Source: 13-2-20CM-66-19 sp036273735
Lineage (GTDB): Bacteria > Pseudomonadota > Gammaproteobacteria > Steroidobacterales > Steroidobacteraceae
Direction of reading: 5' to 3'
Assembly (NCBI GenBank): GCA_036273735.1
Contig: DASUHA010000014.1
Coordinates: forward strand, 1-64,000
Length of the DNA stretch: 64,000 bases
The notes under the pieces were generated by a model. It was not told the origin of the DNA. It worked only from the letters and a program-made list of their open reading frames with translations, and made no database searches. Numbering within the stretch: the first letter of the stretch is position 1; each line of letters starts with the position of its first letter. Positions 25,406 through 34,176 of the stretch are shown in pieces. The translations under genes and the position numbers were made by a program.

Positions 25406-27055
25406 ATGATGACGAAGCTGGAATCAGTGCGTGACGAGCTGCGGGGCGCCTGGCGCTACCGCTGGATGGCGCTGCTGGCGGCCGCGGGCGTGGCGGTCGC
25501 CGGCTGGCTCGTCATCTTCGGCATGCCGGATCGCTACGAGGCCCAGGCCCAGGTGTTGGTGGATACCCGAACGGCGCTCGGGCCGCTCCTCGAGGGGCTG
25601 GCGACGAATCAGGACGTCAACGCGCAGCTGAATTTCGTCCGCCAGGCGCTGCTCGCCGATCCGCAGCTCACTCAATTGGGGAAGCTGGCCGGCATCATCC
25701 CGGCGAGCGGCCTCGCACCCAATGACCTGGAGGGGGTGCTCGATGGGTTGCGGGCGCGTATCGACCTCACCGTGGCGGTGACACCCGATCAGGGCGGCAC
25801 ACCCAGCCCGGGCGGCCGTCCGAGCGTGGGCAGTACCATGTATGGCATCACCTTCCAGGATGCCAACCGTGCGCGCGCCCTGAAGGTCGAGCGGATGCTG
25901 GTCGACACCCTCATCAACGAGACGCTGGGGGGCAACCAGCGGGGCGCGGAGCGCGCGCAGCAGTTCCTGAAATCGCAGATCGCCGACTACGAGAAGCGGC
26001 TGCAGGCGGCCGAGGATCGGCTCGCGGCCTTCAAGTCGCAGCATCTCGGGGTGATCACCACCGATACCGGCAACAAGCAGAATGGCGGCTTGTTCGATCA
26101 GCTGCAGCACGAGACACAGGCCATCGAGGACCTCAACTCCCAGCTCGCCGTCGCGGAGACGCAGCGCGGGGCGCTCGAGCGCCAGCTCCATGGCGACGTG
26201 GCGATCTCCTCGGCACCCGCGACGGTGATGGGACCGAACGGGGCCGTGGTCTCGGGAGACACGCTGTCGCAGATCCAGCAGGTCCAGGCGCATCTCAACG
26301 AGCTGCTGCTGAAATACACCGACAAGTATCCCGACGTCATCGCCGCGAAGCAGAACCTCGCGGCGCTGCAGCGCAGGCGCACCGAGGAGATCGCCGCGCT
26401 GCGGCGCGGGGACGCCGATGCCGCGGCGCTCAGCGGCGTGAGCAACAGTCCGGTCTACCAGAGCATCCAGGTGGCACTGAACAAGGCCGACGTCAGTATC
26501 GCGGCGTTGCGGGCGGAGCTGGGCCAGCACCAACAGAGGGCCAAGGAGCTCGAGCACCTTCTCAACACCACGCCGCAGCTCGAGGCGGAGTTCGCGCAGC
26601 TGAGCCGCGACTACGACATCAACAAGAAACAGTACACGGCGCTGCTCTCTAACTACGATAAGGCCAGGCTCGGCGAGCGGGCCGGTACCGCAGGGGCGGT
26701 GCGCTTCGCGATGGTACAGCCGCCGGTCGTGAGCTACGCGCCGGTGTTCCCACCGCGGGGTCTGCTCCTCTCGATCGTGCTGATCGCCGCGTTGGCGGTG
26801 GGCGGCGCGCTCGCCTACGCTCTCAACCAGCTGCATCCGGTCATCGGCTCGCCGACCGCGTTGCGGCGACTGACCGGCATCCCCGTGCTGGCAGTCGTCG
26901 GTGGCGCGTTTCCAACGCGCGCCGCACTGACCGCCCGCGCGCAGATCAAGTTGTTTTCCATCGCCGTGGCGTGTCTGATCGTCGGATTCGTGGTGGTGGT
27001 GGTGCTCAGTTACCTCGGAGTCAGATTGACCGGGATGCCAGTGGTGAACGCATGA
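25406..27055 (+). CDS. Polysaccharide chain-length determinant (Wzz/PCP family)
   Basis: A 549-residue inner-membrane protein. A first transmembrane helix lies near residues 18-36 and a final one near 515-540, with a long periplasmic coiled-coil region between (repeated heptad-like stretches at about 185-260 and 290-400). A hydrophobic segment with the PPRG-type motif (FPPRGLLLSIV) is at about 445-470. It sets EPS chain length together with the adjacent tyrosine kinase. It starts 5 bases after the export protein and overlaps the kinase start by 4 bases. Confidence 0.88.
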   Translation: MMTKLESVRDELRGAWRYRWMALLAAAGVAVAGWLVIFGMPDRYEAQAQVLVDTRTALGPLLEGLATNQDVNAQLNFVRQALLADPQLTQLGKLAGIIPASGLAPNDLEGVLDGLRARIDLTVAVTPDQGGTPSPGGRPSVGSTMYGITFQDANRARALKVERMLVDTLINETLGGNQRGAERAQQFLKSQIADYEKRLQAAEDRLAAFKSQHLGVITTDTGNKQNGGLFDQLQHETQAIEDLNSQLAVAETQRGALERQLHGDVAISSAPATVMGPNGAVVSGDTLSQIQQVQAHLNELLLKYTDKYPDVIAAKQNLAALQRRRTEEIAALRRGDADAAALSGVSNSPVYQSIQVALNKADVSIAALRAELGQHQQRAKELEHLLNTTPQLEAEFAQLSRDYDINKKQYTALLSNYDKARLGERAGTAGAVRFAMVQPPVVSYAPVFPPRGLLLSIVLIAALAVGGALAYALNQLHPVIGSPTALRRLTGIPVLAVVGGAFPTRAALTARAQIKLFSIAVACLIVGFVVVVVLSYLGVRLTGMPVVNA

Positions 27056-27924
27056 GCATCATCGAGAACGCACTCGAAAAAGTAAGGAGGGCGCCCACCG
27101 CGCCCGCCGGCAGTGCCGCCCCGACTCTGCAGGCGCCGCCTATCGAAGTGCCCGGTGATGCCGGCCAGCGGGCGATCCTGCCGCCACAGCGGCGGATCTC
27201 GATCGACTTCAATCTGCTGCGCGCCCAGGGAGAGATACCCGAGGCGGGCCTGGAGCGCAGGTTTGCGGACTACTACCGCGAGATCAAGCGCCCGCTCGTC
27301 CAGGCGATGCTCGCCGCGGACGCTGGCGCACAGTCGAGGCTCGTTCTCATCACGAGCGCCCTGCCGGGCGAAGGCAAGACTTTCACGGCTCTCAACCTCG
27401 CGCTCAGCGTGGCACGGGAGCGTGACGTGTCCGTGCTCCTCGTGGATGCAGACCTCCCGAAAGGACACTTGAGTCGCACCTTCGGGTTGCAGGGCACACC
27501 GGGCCTGCTCGATGCCCTCGCGGACGAGGCGGCAGATGTCGAATCCCTCGTGGTCGGCACCGATATCAGGGGATTCGAGATTCTGCCGGCCGGCAACTCT
27601 GTCGAGGGGGTGGCAGAGCTCGTCGCCAGCGCGCGCATGGGCCAGATCGCCGCACGGCTCACGGCGCGCAATCCGCGCCGCCTGGTTCTGTTCGACTGCG
27701 CCCCGCTTCTCGCCTCGAGCGAAGCCCGGGCCCTCAAGCAGATTCCGGGACAGTTCCTCATCGTCACCCGAGCGGGCAGCACTCCCCGCCAGGCGCTGCT
27801 CGATGCCATTGCCCTCCTCGATAAAACCAAACTGCACGGCCTGGTACTCAATGATGCTCACGCCTCCCGCGGAGACGGCTACTACGCTCATTACGGCTAT
27901 TCCGGCTACGGCGCGAAGCCGTAA
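27052..27924 (+). CDS. Exopolysaccharide tyrosine autokinase (BY-kinase)
   Basis: A 290-residue cytoplasmic ATPase; the ATG overlaps the upstream stop. It has YREIKRPL before the nucleotide domain, Walker A TSALPGEGKTFTALNLA, Walker A' VLLVDADLPKGHLS and Walker B LVLFDCAPLL. A C-terminal tyrosine cluster (GDGYYAHYGYSGYGAKP) is the autophosphorylation tail typical of Wzc/CapB-type kinases. It works with the chain-length determinant at 25406-27055 to control polymerisation and export. It resembles the exosortase A-associated tyrosine kinase family. Confidence 0.92.
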   Translation: MSIIENALEKVRRAPTAPAGSAAPTLQAPPIEVPGDAGQRAILPPQRRISIDFNLLRAQGEIPEAGLERRFADYYREIKRPLVQAMLAADAGAQSRLVLITSALPGEGKTFTALNLALSVARERDVSVLLVDADLPKGHLSRTFGLQGTPGLLDALADEAADVESLVVGTDIRGFEILPAGNSVEGVAELVASARMGQIAARLTARNPRRLVLFDCAPLLASSEARALKQIPGQFLIVTRAGSTPRQALLDAIALLDKTKLHGLVLNDAHASRGDGYYAHYGYSGYGAKP

Positions 27925-29425
27925 GGCTCGAATCCGCCTCAAGGCCCTCGTCCTGGCGTCGGCGCTGGCACCTGCGCTGGCGCTCGGACAGGCCGCATCG
28001 CCCCAGGACAACACCGCCGCTCCGCCTCCGGTGCAGCCGGTGCAGGGTGTCGGCAGCACGGGAGCCGTGCTGCCCGCCGCGGCAGTGCCCGGGGAGACTT
28101 CCGGCCGCCTCGGCGAGGGTCCTCCCGAGTTCGCTTACTACGGGATCGCCGCCGGGATCGGCGAAACCGACAACGTCAAGCTCTCCTCGACCAACCCCAA
28201 GTCGCAAACCCTGGCCGCGGCGAACCTCGATTTCGACCTCAAGCGCACCGGCTCGCGCCTCGATGCTTCGGCGCTCGGCGCCTTCACGGACATCTATTTC
28301 CTGCAGGGCGCCTTCAGCAATCAGGTCCTCGGCAGATTCGATGGGCTTGCGACCGCGAAGCTCTGGTCCGATCGGCTGAAGTGGGTGGTTGCCGATGATT
28401 TCGGCGAGGCGCAGACGGACCCGTTCGCGCCCATCACTCCGGTCAATGTGCAGCGGATCAACATCCTCTCCACAGGGCCGGACCTCACGCTGCGCCCGAG
28501 CTATTCGACCTTCGTAGACGTCGGCGCCCGTTACTCGCGCACCACTTATCAAAAGAGCCCTTTCGACGGCCACGATCTCCTGGGCTCCGCCGAATTCGGT
28601 CGTCAGCTCTCGCCGCTTTCGCGCCTGTCGGTCGCCATTCAGGGCGAGCAGCTGCGCTTCGACAATACGCTGGTCAACACGAACTACGACCGGCGGGCGG
28701 CGTACGGCCGCTATGTCCTACTGGGCGCAAGGACTTCGATCGATGCGCAGCTCGGGGCGACCCAGGCGAACGACGCCGAGTCATGGAAGACGAGCCCGCT
28801 GGTGCGCCTGCTGGTGACACGCCGGCTGTCTCCGTATTCCGATGTGACCCTTTCCGGAGGGAGGGAGTACAGCGACGCCTCGCGCAGCTTCAGCAGCTTG
28901 GAAGCCGGTCCGGCCGGAGGCATCACCGTGGCCCCGGTTACGCAGACTACCGCCAATTACCTGCGCACCTACGGGTCGGCCGGCTGGCGCTTCAGGCGGC
29001 TGCGAACGACAGTGGGACTTGCCGGCAACTGGGAGCGCGACATCCACGACCTTCAGACCATCTACGATGCCACTCGCGCGGGTCTCGCACTCAGGCTCGA
29101 GAGAGCGATGACGCCCGAGTTGTCGGCGAATCTCACGGGCTCGGTGGATCAATACCGCTACCTGAACGAGGGCTTCACGGACAAGATCGGCACCGTGGGC
29201 GCCGGGCTCACGTATCGAGCCGCGCGCTGGGTGATGCTCTATGCCAGGTACGACCACTCATTCCGCCGCAGCTCCGGCGCGCCGGGGACGCCGTTTCTGA
29301 GCACTTCCGTCTATGACGAGAACCGGGTTTTCATCATGATCGGCTACCGGCCGCATTCGGCGGACATGGAGCCGGGCGTGGAGCCGGGCGTGTCACCGGG
29401 CTACGGTGGGACCCCCACCCCCTGA
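27854..29425 (+). CDS. Outer-membrane beta-barrel protein of the EPS export operon
   Basis: About 523 residues if the in-frame ATG at 27854 is used; the start is uncertain. The signal peptide (RIRLKALVLASALAPALALGQA) begins some 24 codons later, with no ATG, GTG or TTG nearby, so translation either starts inside the kinase gene or uses a rare codon. The mature part is rich in alternating beta-strands with aromatic residues (FAYYGIAAGIGETDNVKLSS, TYRAARWVMLYARYDHSFRRSS) and ends in a final strand. It fits the PEP-CTERM-system-associated outer-membrane barrel family and is probably the EPS exit porin. Confidence 0.78.
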   Translation: MLTPPAETATTLITAIPATARSRKARIRLKALVLASALAPALALGQAASPQDNTAAPPPVQPVQGVGSTGAVLPAAAVPGETSGRLGEGPPEFAYYGIAAGIGETDNVKLSSTNPKSQTLAAANLDFDLKRTGSRLDASALGAFTDIYFLQGAFSNQVLGRFDGLATAKLWSDRLKWVVADDFGEAQTDPFAPITPVNVQRINILSTGPDLTLRPSYSTFVDVGARYSRTTYQKSPFDGHDLLGSAEFGRQLSPLSRLSVAIQGEQLRFDNTLVNTNYDRRAAYGRYVLLGARTSIDAQLGATQANDAESWKTSPLVRLLVTRRLSPYSDVTLSGGREYSDASRSFSSLEAGPAGGITVAPVTQTTANYLRTYGSAGWRFRRLRTTVGLAGNWERDIHDLQTIYDATRAGLALRLERAMTPELSANLTGSVDQYRYLNEGFTDKIGTVGAGLTYRAARWVMLYARYDHSFRRSSGAPGTPFLSTSVYDENRVFIMIGYRPHSADMEPGVEPGVSPGYGGTPTP

Positions 29426-29429
29426 GCCA

Positions 29430-29903
29430 TCAGTCGAGCGCGACGCTGACCTCGACTGAAAGCGAGCTGGAGACCTGCTCGGTGTTGTAGGCGGAGATGG
29501 CGAAGTAATAGGTGCCGGGCGGAAAGGTGCTGGCGTTGATGACATAGGAGGTTTGCATCGGACTGGTGATCTCGATGCTGCCGGTGTAGTCCTGCGAGGC
29601 GGTGCCGTAGTGCAGGGTGTAGCCGGCGAGGTCGGTAAGAGAGCTGCCGTCGCTGTTGCGCCTGGGCCGGCTCCAGGTCAGCGCAATCGATTTGTCGGAC
29701 GGATCTGACAGGGATGATCCGCCACTCGCGCTTCCCGAACCACCGACACTGACGGCGGTCAAGCCACCGCCCGTCGGGCCATTCGCGCTGACGGCTGCCG
29801 CGCTGTTCGAGTCATCCGGACCGCAGGCGCAGAGGCCCATACACATGAGCGCCGCGAGCGCGAGTTGCGCGATGCGCGGCGATCCGACCCCTCCGATCAT
29901 CAT
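29430..29903 (-). CDS. Fn3-like lipoprotein
   Basis: A 157-residue lipoprotein. The ATG at 29903 has GGAGAAG 7 bases upstream, better than the ATG 30 bases earlier. The signal ends in a CMGLCAC lipobox region, followed by a Ser/Gly-rich linker and a fibronectin type III-like domain (IALTWSRPRRNSDGSSLTDLAGYTLHYGT, PPGTYYFAISAYNTEQVSS). It is a paralogue of 55361-55864. It ends 4 bases from the convergent barrel gene and is preceded by a near-consensus sigma-54 promoter. A matrix or adhesion accessory role is inferred. Confidence 0.78.
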   Translation of the reverse strand: MMIGGVGSPRIAQLALAALMCMGLCACGPDDSNSAAAVSANGPTGGGLTAVSVGGSGSASGGSSLSDPSDKSIALTWSRPRRNSDGSSLTDLAGYTLHYGTASQDYTGSIEITSPMQTSYVINASTFPPGTYYFAISAYNTEQVSSSLSVEVSVALD

Positions 29904-30442
29904 GGTCACTCTTCTCCACCCTCCATTCGGCAAGGCACCCGTCCACGGTGCCGCTGCCGTCTCGTTCGACCCGGCCTCCCGCCAAGTACCAGGACCAGCA
30001 AATGCAGCTCACGTGCCAGAATGGCATGTCGTTGTTTCCAAAGGGAAAAATGTCCTTGACGCAGGCGTTACGGGGCGATTGGACATAGCCCTGTCGGGTG
30101 GCAACGACTCGGCGATGAGATCGAAGTCTCTCGATGGGGTCTAACTCGCTGATTTTATTATTATTTTAGACTGTCTCTTGCTGCCGACGCCTGGATGCGG
30201 CGGAATGAGCATCCTTGTCAATCGATGTCGTCCCACGGCGACCTCGAGGTGCGCCCACGCCGCAGCACGTTCCAACATCGTGACGTTGCGCACAAAGAGG
30301 GCAGTGCTGCGGCTACTGCAGCCGTCGCGGTGCGTATACACTCTCTCGAGGGGTTGTGAGCTCAGGTCCATCGCTCACGACCGATCCATAACATAAGACG
30401 TGCCATTCGGGCACGCTCAGTCATCACAAGGTACTCAGCACC
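29904..30442. other. Intergenic region between Fn3 lipoprotein and carrier-protein cluster
   Basis: No gene seen. It contains the leftward sigma-54 site at 30003-30018. For the rightward cluster, TGGCAACGACTCGGCG (30099-30114) has sigma-54 spacing but a poor -12 box. An AT-rich run lies at 30152-30170, and CGTGCC-ATTCG-GGCACG (about 30400-30416) is a small inverted repeat 30 bases before the first ATG. No riboswitch core. Confidence 0.4.
30003..30018 (-). promoter_or_regulatory. Sigma-54 (-24/-12) promoter of the Fn3 lipoprotein gene
   Basis: Read leftward: TGGCACGTGAGCTGCA, one mismatch to TGGCAC-N5-TTGCA, with correct GG-N10-GC spacing and the favoured G after TGGCAC. The transcript is expected to start near 29992, about 90 bases before the ATG. 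The paralogous lipoprotein gene also has such a promoter (56140-56155), which strengthens both calls. Confidence 0.7.
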
Positions 30443-30682
30443 ATGGCGGTGAGATCCACAATTACCACTCTCTTTCAGGAAGTCGCCCGGGAGCAGCAGC
30501 GCCAGCTCGCGCCACTCACGGATGACCTGAAGCTGCTGCAGTGCGGACTCGACTCACTGAGCTTCGCACTCATCGTGGCGCGCCTCGAGGACACGCTCGG
30601 GTACGACCCGTTCGACACGGCGGAGAGTTTCCCCGTCACCTTCGGGGATTTCGTCAAGCTGTACGAAGCCCGCGCGGCTTGA
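30443..30682 (+). CDS. Acyl carrier protein 1
   Basis: A 79-residue helical protein with the phosphopantetheine site in LQCGLDSLSFALIVARLED (serine of the DSL motif near residue 38). Acidic surface helices are consistent with a carrier protein. It lies 4 bases before the AMP-forming ligase, its probable loading enzyme. Free-standing carrier proteins of this kind occur in exosortase A EPS loci. It is one of two carriers in the cluster (the other at 35595-35873). Confidence 0.85.
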   Translation: MAVRSTITTLFQEVAREQQRQLAPLTDDLKLLQCGLDSLSFALIVARLEDTLGYDPFDTAESFPVTFGDFVKLYEARAA

Positions 30683-30686
30683 TTCC

Positions 30687-32123
30687 ATGGCTCTTCGGGA
30701 CGCGGTGATCGAGGCCGCTGCGGCGCGCGGCGGCGCGCTGATCGGTCCGGCGCGGACGATACCGCTGGCATCGCTCGCTCAGGGCTCGTGTTTCGGCGGC
30801 AGTCTCGAGGCGTTGCGCGGCCGCTCGGTGATCGTGGCGATATGCGATCAGCTCACCGCGGCAGTGGCACTCCTCGAGCTCGATGGCATTGCGCGGCGCA
30901 TGGTGCTCTGCACTCCCGATCTGTCACCGGAGCATCTGCCCCATGTCGTGCGCAGTGCGCAGGCGGACGCCTGGCTGGGAGACGCTTCGAGCAGCGAGCC
31001 GCCTGCGGGAGTGGGACTCGAATTCGCCGTGGCGGCAGAGCTGAAGCCCGCCGGCGGCGGATGGCCTTCGCCGGGTGATGCTCCGCGCGCGTGGGACACG
31101 GAGTGGGTGCTTCTCACCTCGGGAACCACCGGTGCGCCGAAACTGGTGGCACACACGCTCGCGAGCCTCAGCAACGTCCTTGGCCGGAGTGCTCAGCCAG
31201 AAGGGCGCCCGCCGGTAGGACAGGCGCCGGAGCAGCCCGCGACACCGGTCTGGAGCACGTTCTATGACATCCGCCGCTACGGCGGCCTGCAGATCTATCT
31301 TCGCGGGCTCTACGCCGGCTCCCTCCTGCTTTCGAGCAAGGAAGAGGACACGACGCAGTTCCTGGCGCGGGCGGCCGCAGCGGGCGTCACCCACATCTCG
31401 GGTACGCCCTCGCATTGGCGCAAAGCACTGATGAGCGGGGCCACGGCCGGCTTCTCTCCGACTTATGTACGCCTTTCCGGTGAGATCGCCGACCAGGGCA
31501 TTCTCGATGCGCTGCGCACGGCGTTTCCACGCGCAGTGGTGGCGCATGCCTTCGCCTCCACGGAAGCCGGTGTCGGTTTCGAGGTGCGGGACGGGCGCGC
31601 AGGATTTCCCGCGAGCCTGGTCGGCACATCCGAGCATGGCGTCGAGCTCGACGTCAGTCGCGGAACGCTGAGGATCAAATCGCCCGGCAATGCGGCGGCG
31701 TACCTCGGCGCGGCCGCCCCGTCTCTGCGGGATGCCGACGGATTCGTCGATCTGGGCGATCGTATCGAGCTACGCGATGGACGCTACCATTTCGTCGGCC
31801 GCCGCGGCGGCATCATCAACGTCGGCGGCCTGAAGGTGCATCCGGAGGAAGTCGAGGCGGTGATCAACTCGCATCCGCGCGTGCGCATGTCGCTGGTGAG
31901 AGCGCGGCGCAATCCCATCACCGGTGCCGTAGTCACGGCAGATGTCGTCCTGGCGGATGGCGCCACAGCGGCGACCGAGAACGGGGCGGATGAGCGCATC
32001 CGCCTGGAAATCCTCGAGGCCTGTCGCACGACCCTGCCGGCGCACAAGGTGCCGGCGCTCATCCGCTTCGTGCCCTCGCTCGAGATGTCGGCTTCGGGAA
32101 AGCTGGTGCGGCCAAGTGCGTAA
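30687..32123 (+). CDS. AMP-forming acyl-CoA/acyl-ACP ligase
   Basis: A 478-residue adenylate-forming enzyme. The ATP loop is EWVLLTSGTTGAPKLVAHT; the A8 hinge region reads RRGGIINVGGLKVHPEEVE, and the catalytic lysine lies in MSASGKLVRPS at the C-terminus. The N-terminal domain is short compared with FadD. The carrier gene immediately upstream suggests it charges that carrier with a carboxylic acid. The stop overlaps the GTG start of the reductase gene. The substrate is not predictable. Confidence 0.85.
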   Translation: MALRDAVIEAAAARGGALIGPARTIPLASLAQGSCFGGSLEALRGRSVIVAICDQLTAAVALLELDGIARRMVLCTPDLSPEHLPHVVRSAQADAWLGDASSSEPPAGVGLEFAVAAELKPAGGGWPSPGDAPRAWDTEWVLLTSGTTGAPKLVAHTLASLSNVLGRSAQPEGRPPVGQAPEQPATPVWSTFYDIRRYGGLQIYLRGLYAGSLLLSSKEEDTTQFLARAAAAGVTHISGTPSHWRKALMSGATAGFSPTYVRLSGEIADQGILDALRTAFPRAVVAHAFASTEAGVGFEVRDGRAGFPASLVGTSEHGVELDVSRGTLRIKSPGNAAAYLGAAAPSLRDADGFVDLGDRIELRDGRYHFVGRRGGIINVGGLKVHPEEVEAVINSHPRVRMSLVRARRNPITGAVVTADVVLADGATAATENGADERIRLEILEACRTTLPAHKVPALIRFVPSLEMSASGKLVRPSA

Positions 32124-32880
32124 CGTGCTCGTCACCGGCGGGAGTCGGGGCCTCGGACTCGCCATCGCTTCGCGGCTGGCCGCGTGCGGCTACCGCGTCA
32201 TTGCGCTCGCGCGCAGTGAGACCAAAGAGCTGCGCGCGGGGATCGATCGCCTGGCGGCCGCCGCTGCGCCCGGCGCGGATCAACGCGGGGCGCAGACCGG
32301 AGAGCTGCGCTTCCGCGCCTTCGATCTCGCCGACCTCGCCGCGATCGGCGGCCTCGTGGGCGAGCTGCGCCGGGAGGTGGGGCCGCTCTACGGCCTCATC
32401 AACAACGCGGGCTTGGGTACCGCGGGACTCCTCTCCATGATGCGGGATACGGACATCGAGGCGCTGGTGCGTCTGAACACCTTGTCGCCGCTGCTGCTGA
32501 CGAAATACGTGGCGCGCGCCATGATGGCCGAGCGCCAGGGCCGCATCGTCAACATCTCGAGCATCGTCGCCTCGAGCGGCTACAAGGGGCTCTCCGCCTA
32601 CTCTGCCACCAAGGCCTCGCTCGAAGGCTTCACACGCTCGCTGGCACGGGAGGTCGGCCAGCTCGGCATCACGGTCAATGCCGTCGCGCCGGGATTCGTC
32701 GACACGGCCATGACCCACGCCATGGACGACAAGGAGCGCGAGCAGATCGCCCGCCGCAGCGCGCTTCGCCGCATGGCGGAGCCGGACGATATCGCCGCGG
32801 CGGTCGAGTACCTTCTCGGCGAGAAGGCGCGCAATATCACGGGCGTCGTCCTGACTGTTGACGCCGGTAACACAGCTTGA
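32116..32880 (+). CDS. SDR family ketoreductase (FabG-like)
   Basis: A 254-residue protein; the GTG start overlaps the ligase stop by 8 bases. The short-chain dehydrogenase signature is complete: NAD(P) motif TGGSRGLG, NNAG, the serine in NISSIVASSG, YSATK as the Tyr-xxx-Lys catalytic pair, and PGFVDTAMT. It probably reduces a 3-oxoacyl group on the carrier or CoA. It is followed 7 bases later by the MetY-like gene. Confidence 0.87.
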   Translation: MRNVLVTGGSRGLGLAIASRLAACGYRVIALARSETKELRAGIDRLAAAAAPGADQRGAQTGELRFRAFDLADLAAIGGLVGELRREVGPLYGLINNAGLGTAGLLSMMRDTDIEALVRLNTLSPLLLTKYVARAMMAERQGRIVNISSIVASSGYKGLSAYSATKASLEGFTRSLAREVGQLGITVNAVAPGFVDTAMTHAMDDKEREQIARRSALRRMAEPDDIAAAVEYLLGEKARNITGVVLTVDAGNTA

Positions 32881-32887
32881 GGCAACG

Positions 32888-34168
32888 ATGCGACCCGAGA
32901 CCATAGCCCTGCACGGGGGCTTCGACGGTGACCCGACCACGAAAGCGGTGGCGGTGCCCATTTATCAGACCGTCGCCTACTCGTTCGACAGCGCCGAGCA
33001 CGGCGCGGCGCTCTTCAACCTGGAGTTGGACGGATATCGCTACTCGCGCATCGCCAATCCCACCACCGACGTGCTCGAGGAGCGGATGGCGCAGCTCGAG
33101 GGGGGCATGGCCGCCCTCTGCGTGAGCTCCGGGCAGGCCGCGCTGCACTACTCCGTGCTCGCGGTGACCGAGGCCGGGCGCAACATCGTCTCGGTGCCGC
33201 AGCTTTACGGCACGACTCACACGCTCCTCGGCCACATCCTCCCGAAGCTCGGCATCGGCGCCAAGTTCGCCGACTCGGATCGGCCGGAAGCGCTCGCCGC
33301 CCTCATCGACGAGAACACGCGCGCGGTCTTCTGCGAGACGGTCGGCAACCCGGCGGGTAATGTCTGCGACATCGAGGCGTTGGCGGAAGTCGCCCATCGT
33401 GCCGGAGTACCGCTCATCGTCGACAACACGGTGCCGACGCCGATTCTCGTCCGGCCCATCGATTACGGCGCTGACGTCGTGGTGCACTCGCTCACCAAGT
33501 TCCTGGGCGGCCATGGCACGACCATGGGCGGCATCATCATCGACAGCGGCAAGTTCCCCTGGACCCGCCATGCCGCGCGCTTTCCGATGCTGACTCAGCC
33601 GGACGAGTCCTATCACGGGCTGGTCTACACCGACCACTACGGTCCCACGGCCTATGTCGGCCGCTGCCGCAGCGTCTTCCAGCGCGCGATGGGCTCGGTG
33701 CTCTCGCCCCTGAGTGCCTTCCTTCTGCTGCAGGGAATCGAGACGGTGGCGCTGCGTATGGAGCGCCACGTCGAGAATGCCCGGCGCGTCGCGGAATTCC
33801 TGCGCGCCGACCGGCGCGTGGCATCCGTCAGCTATGCCGGCTTTACCGACAGTCCTTACTACCCGCTGGTCCAGAAATACCTGAAGGGCAGGACGTGCTC
33901 GCTGATGACCTTCGCGGTCCGTGGCGGCTATGACGCCGGGACGCGTTTCTATGATGCCCTGAAGCTGTTCAAGCGCCTGGTCAACCTCGGGGACGCGAAG
34001 TCCCTCGCGTGTCATCCGGCCTCGAGCACGCACCGGCAGATGTCACCGGAGCAACAGCGCCTCGCGGGCATCGGTCCGGAAACCCTGCGCCTGAGCATCG
34101 GCATCGAGCACATCGACGACATCCTCGCCGATCTCGATCAGGCTCTCGGTGCGGCGGTCTCCGACTGA
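32888..34168 (+). CDS. Cys/Met-metabolism PLP enzyme, O-acetylhomoserine sulfhydrylase-like (MetY)
   Basis: A 426-residue protein of normal MetY length. It starts ETIALHGGFDGDPTTKAVAVPIYQT; it has SSGQAAL, YGTT, the cofactor aspartate region VDNTVPTP and the PLP lysine in VHSLTKFLGGHGTTMGG, and ends with the LRLSIGIEHIDDI signature. The family replaces the O-acyl group of an O-acylhomoserine (gamma-replacement). Its place beside carrier proteins and a MetA-like protein, away from methionine genes, suggests use in a dedicated pathway with another nucleophile. That is inference. Confidence 0.88.
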   Translation: MRPETIALHGGFDGDPTTKAVAVPIYQTVAYSFDSAEHGAALFNLELDGYRYSRIANPTTDVLEERMAQLEGGMAALCVSSGQAALHYSVLAVTEAGRNIVSVPQLYGTTHTLLGHILPKLGIGAKFADSDRPEALAALIDENTRAVFCETVGNPAGNVCDIEALAEVAHRAGVPLIVDNTVPTPILVRPIDYGADVVVHSLTKFLGGHGTTMGGIIIDSGKFPWTRHAARFPMLTQPDESYHGLVYTDHYGPTAYVGRCRSVFQRAMGSVLSPLSAFLLLQGIETVALRMERHVENARRVAEFLRADRRVASVSYAGFTDSPYYPLVQKYLKGRTCSLMTFAVRGGYDAGTRFYDALKLFKRLVNLGDAKSLACHPASSTHRQMSPEQQRLAGIGPETLRLSIGIEHIDDILADLDQALGAAVSD

Positions 34169-34176
34169 GCAGGCAC

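Noticed and set aside
25424..26836. Leftward open frame of 470 codons opposite the chain-length determinant
   Set aside because: Antisense to a well-supported gene in a coupled operon; the composition is antisense-like and no motif is seen.
29904..30130. A GEMM riboswitch ahead of the Fn3 lipoprotein at 29430-29903
   Set aside because: A GTTGCCACCC fragment recalls the 3' end of the aptamer, but the rest of the core is missing and it lies upstream of the promoter.
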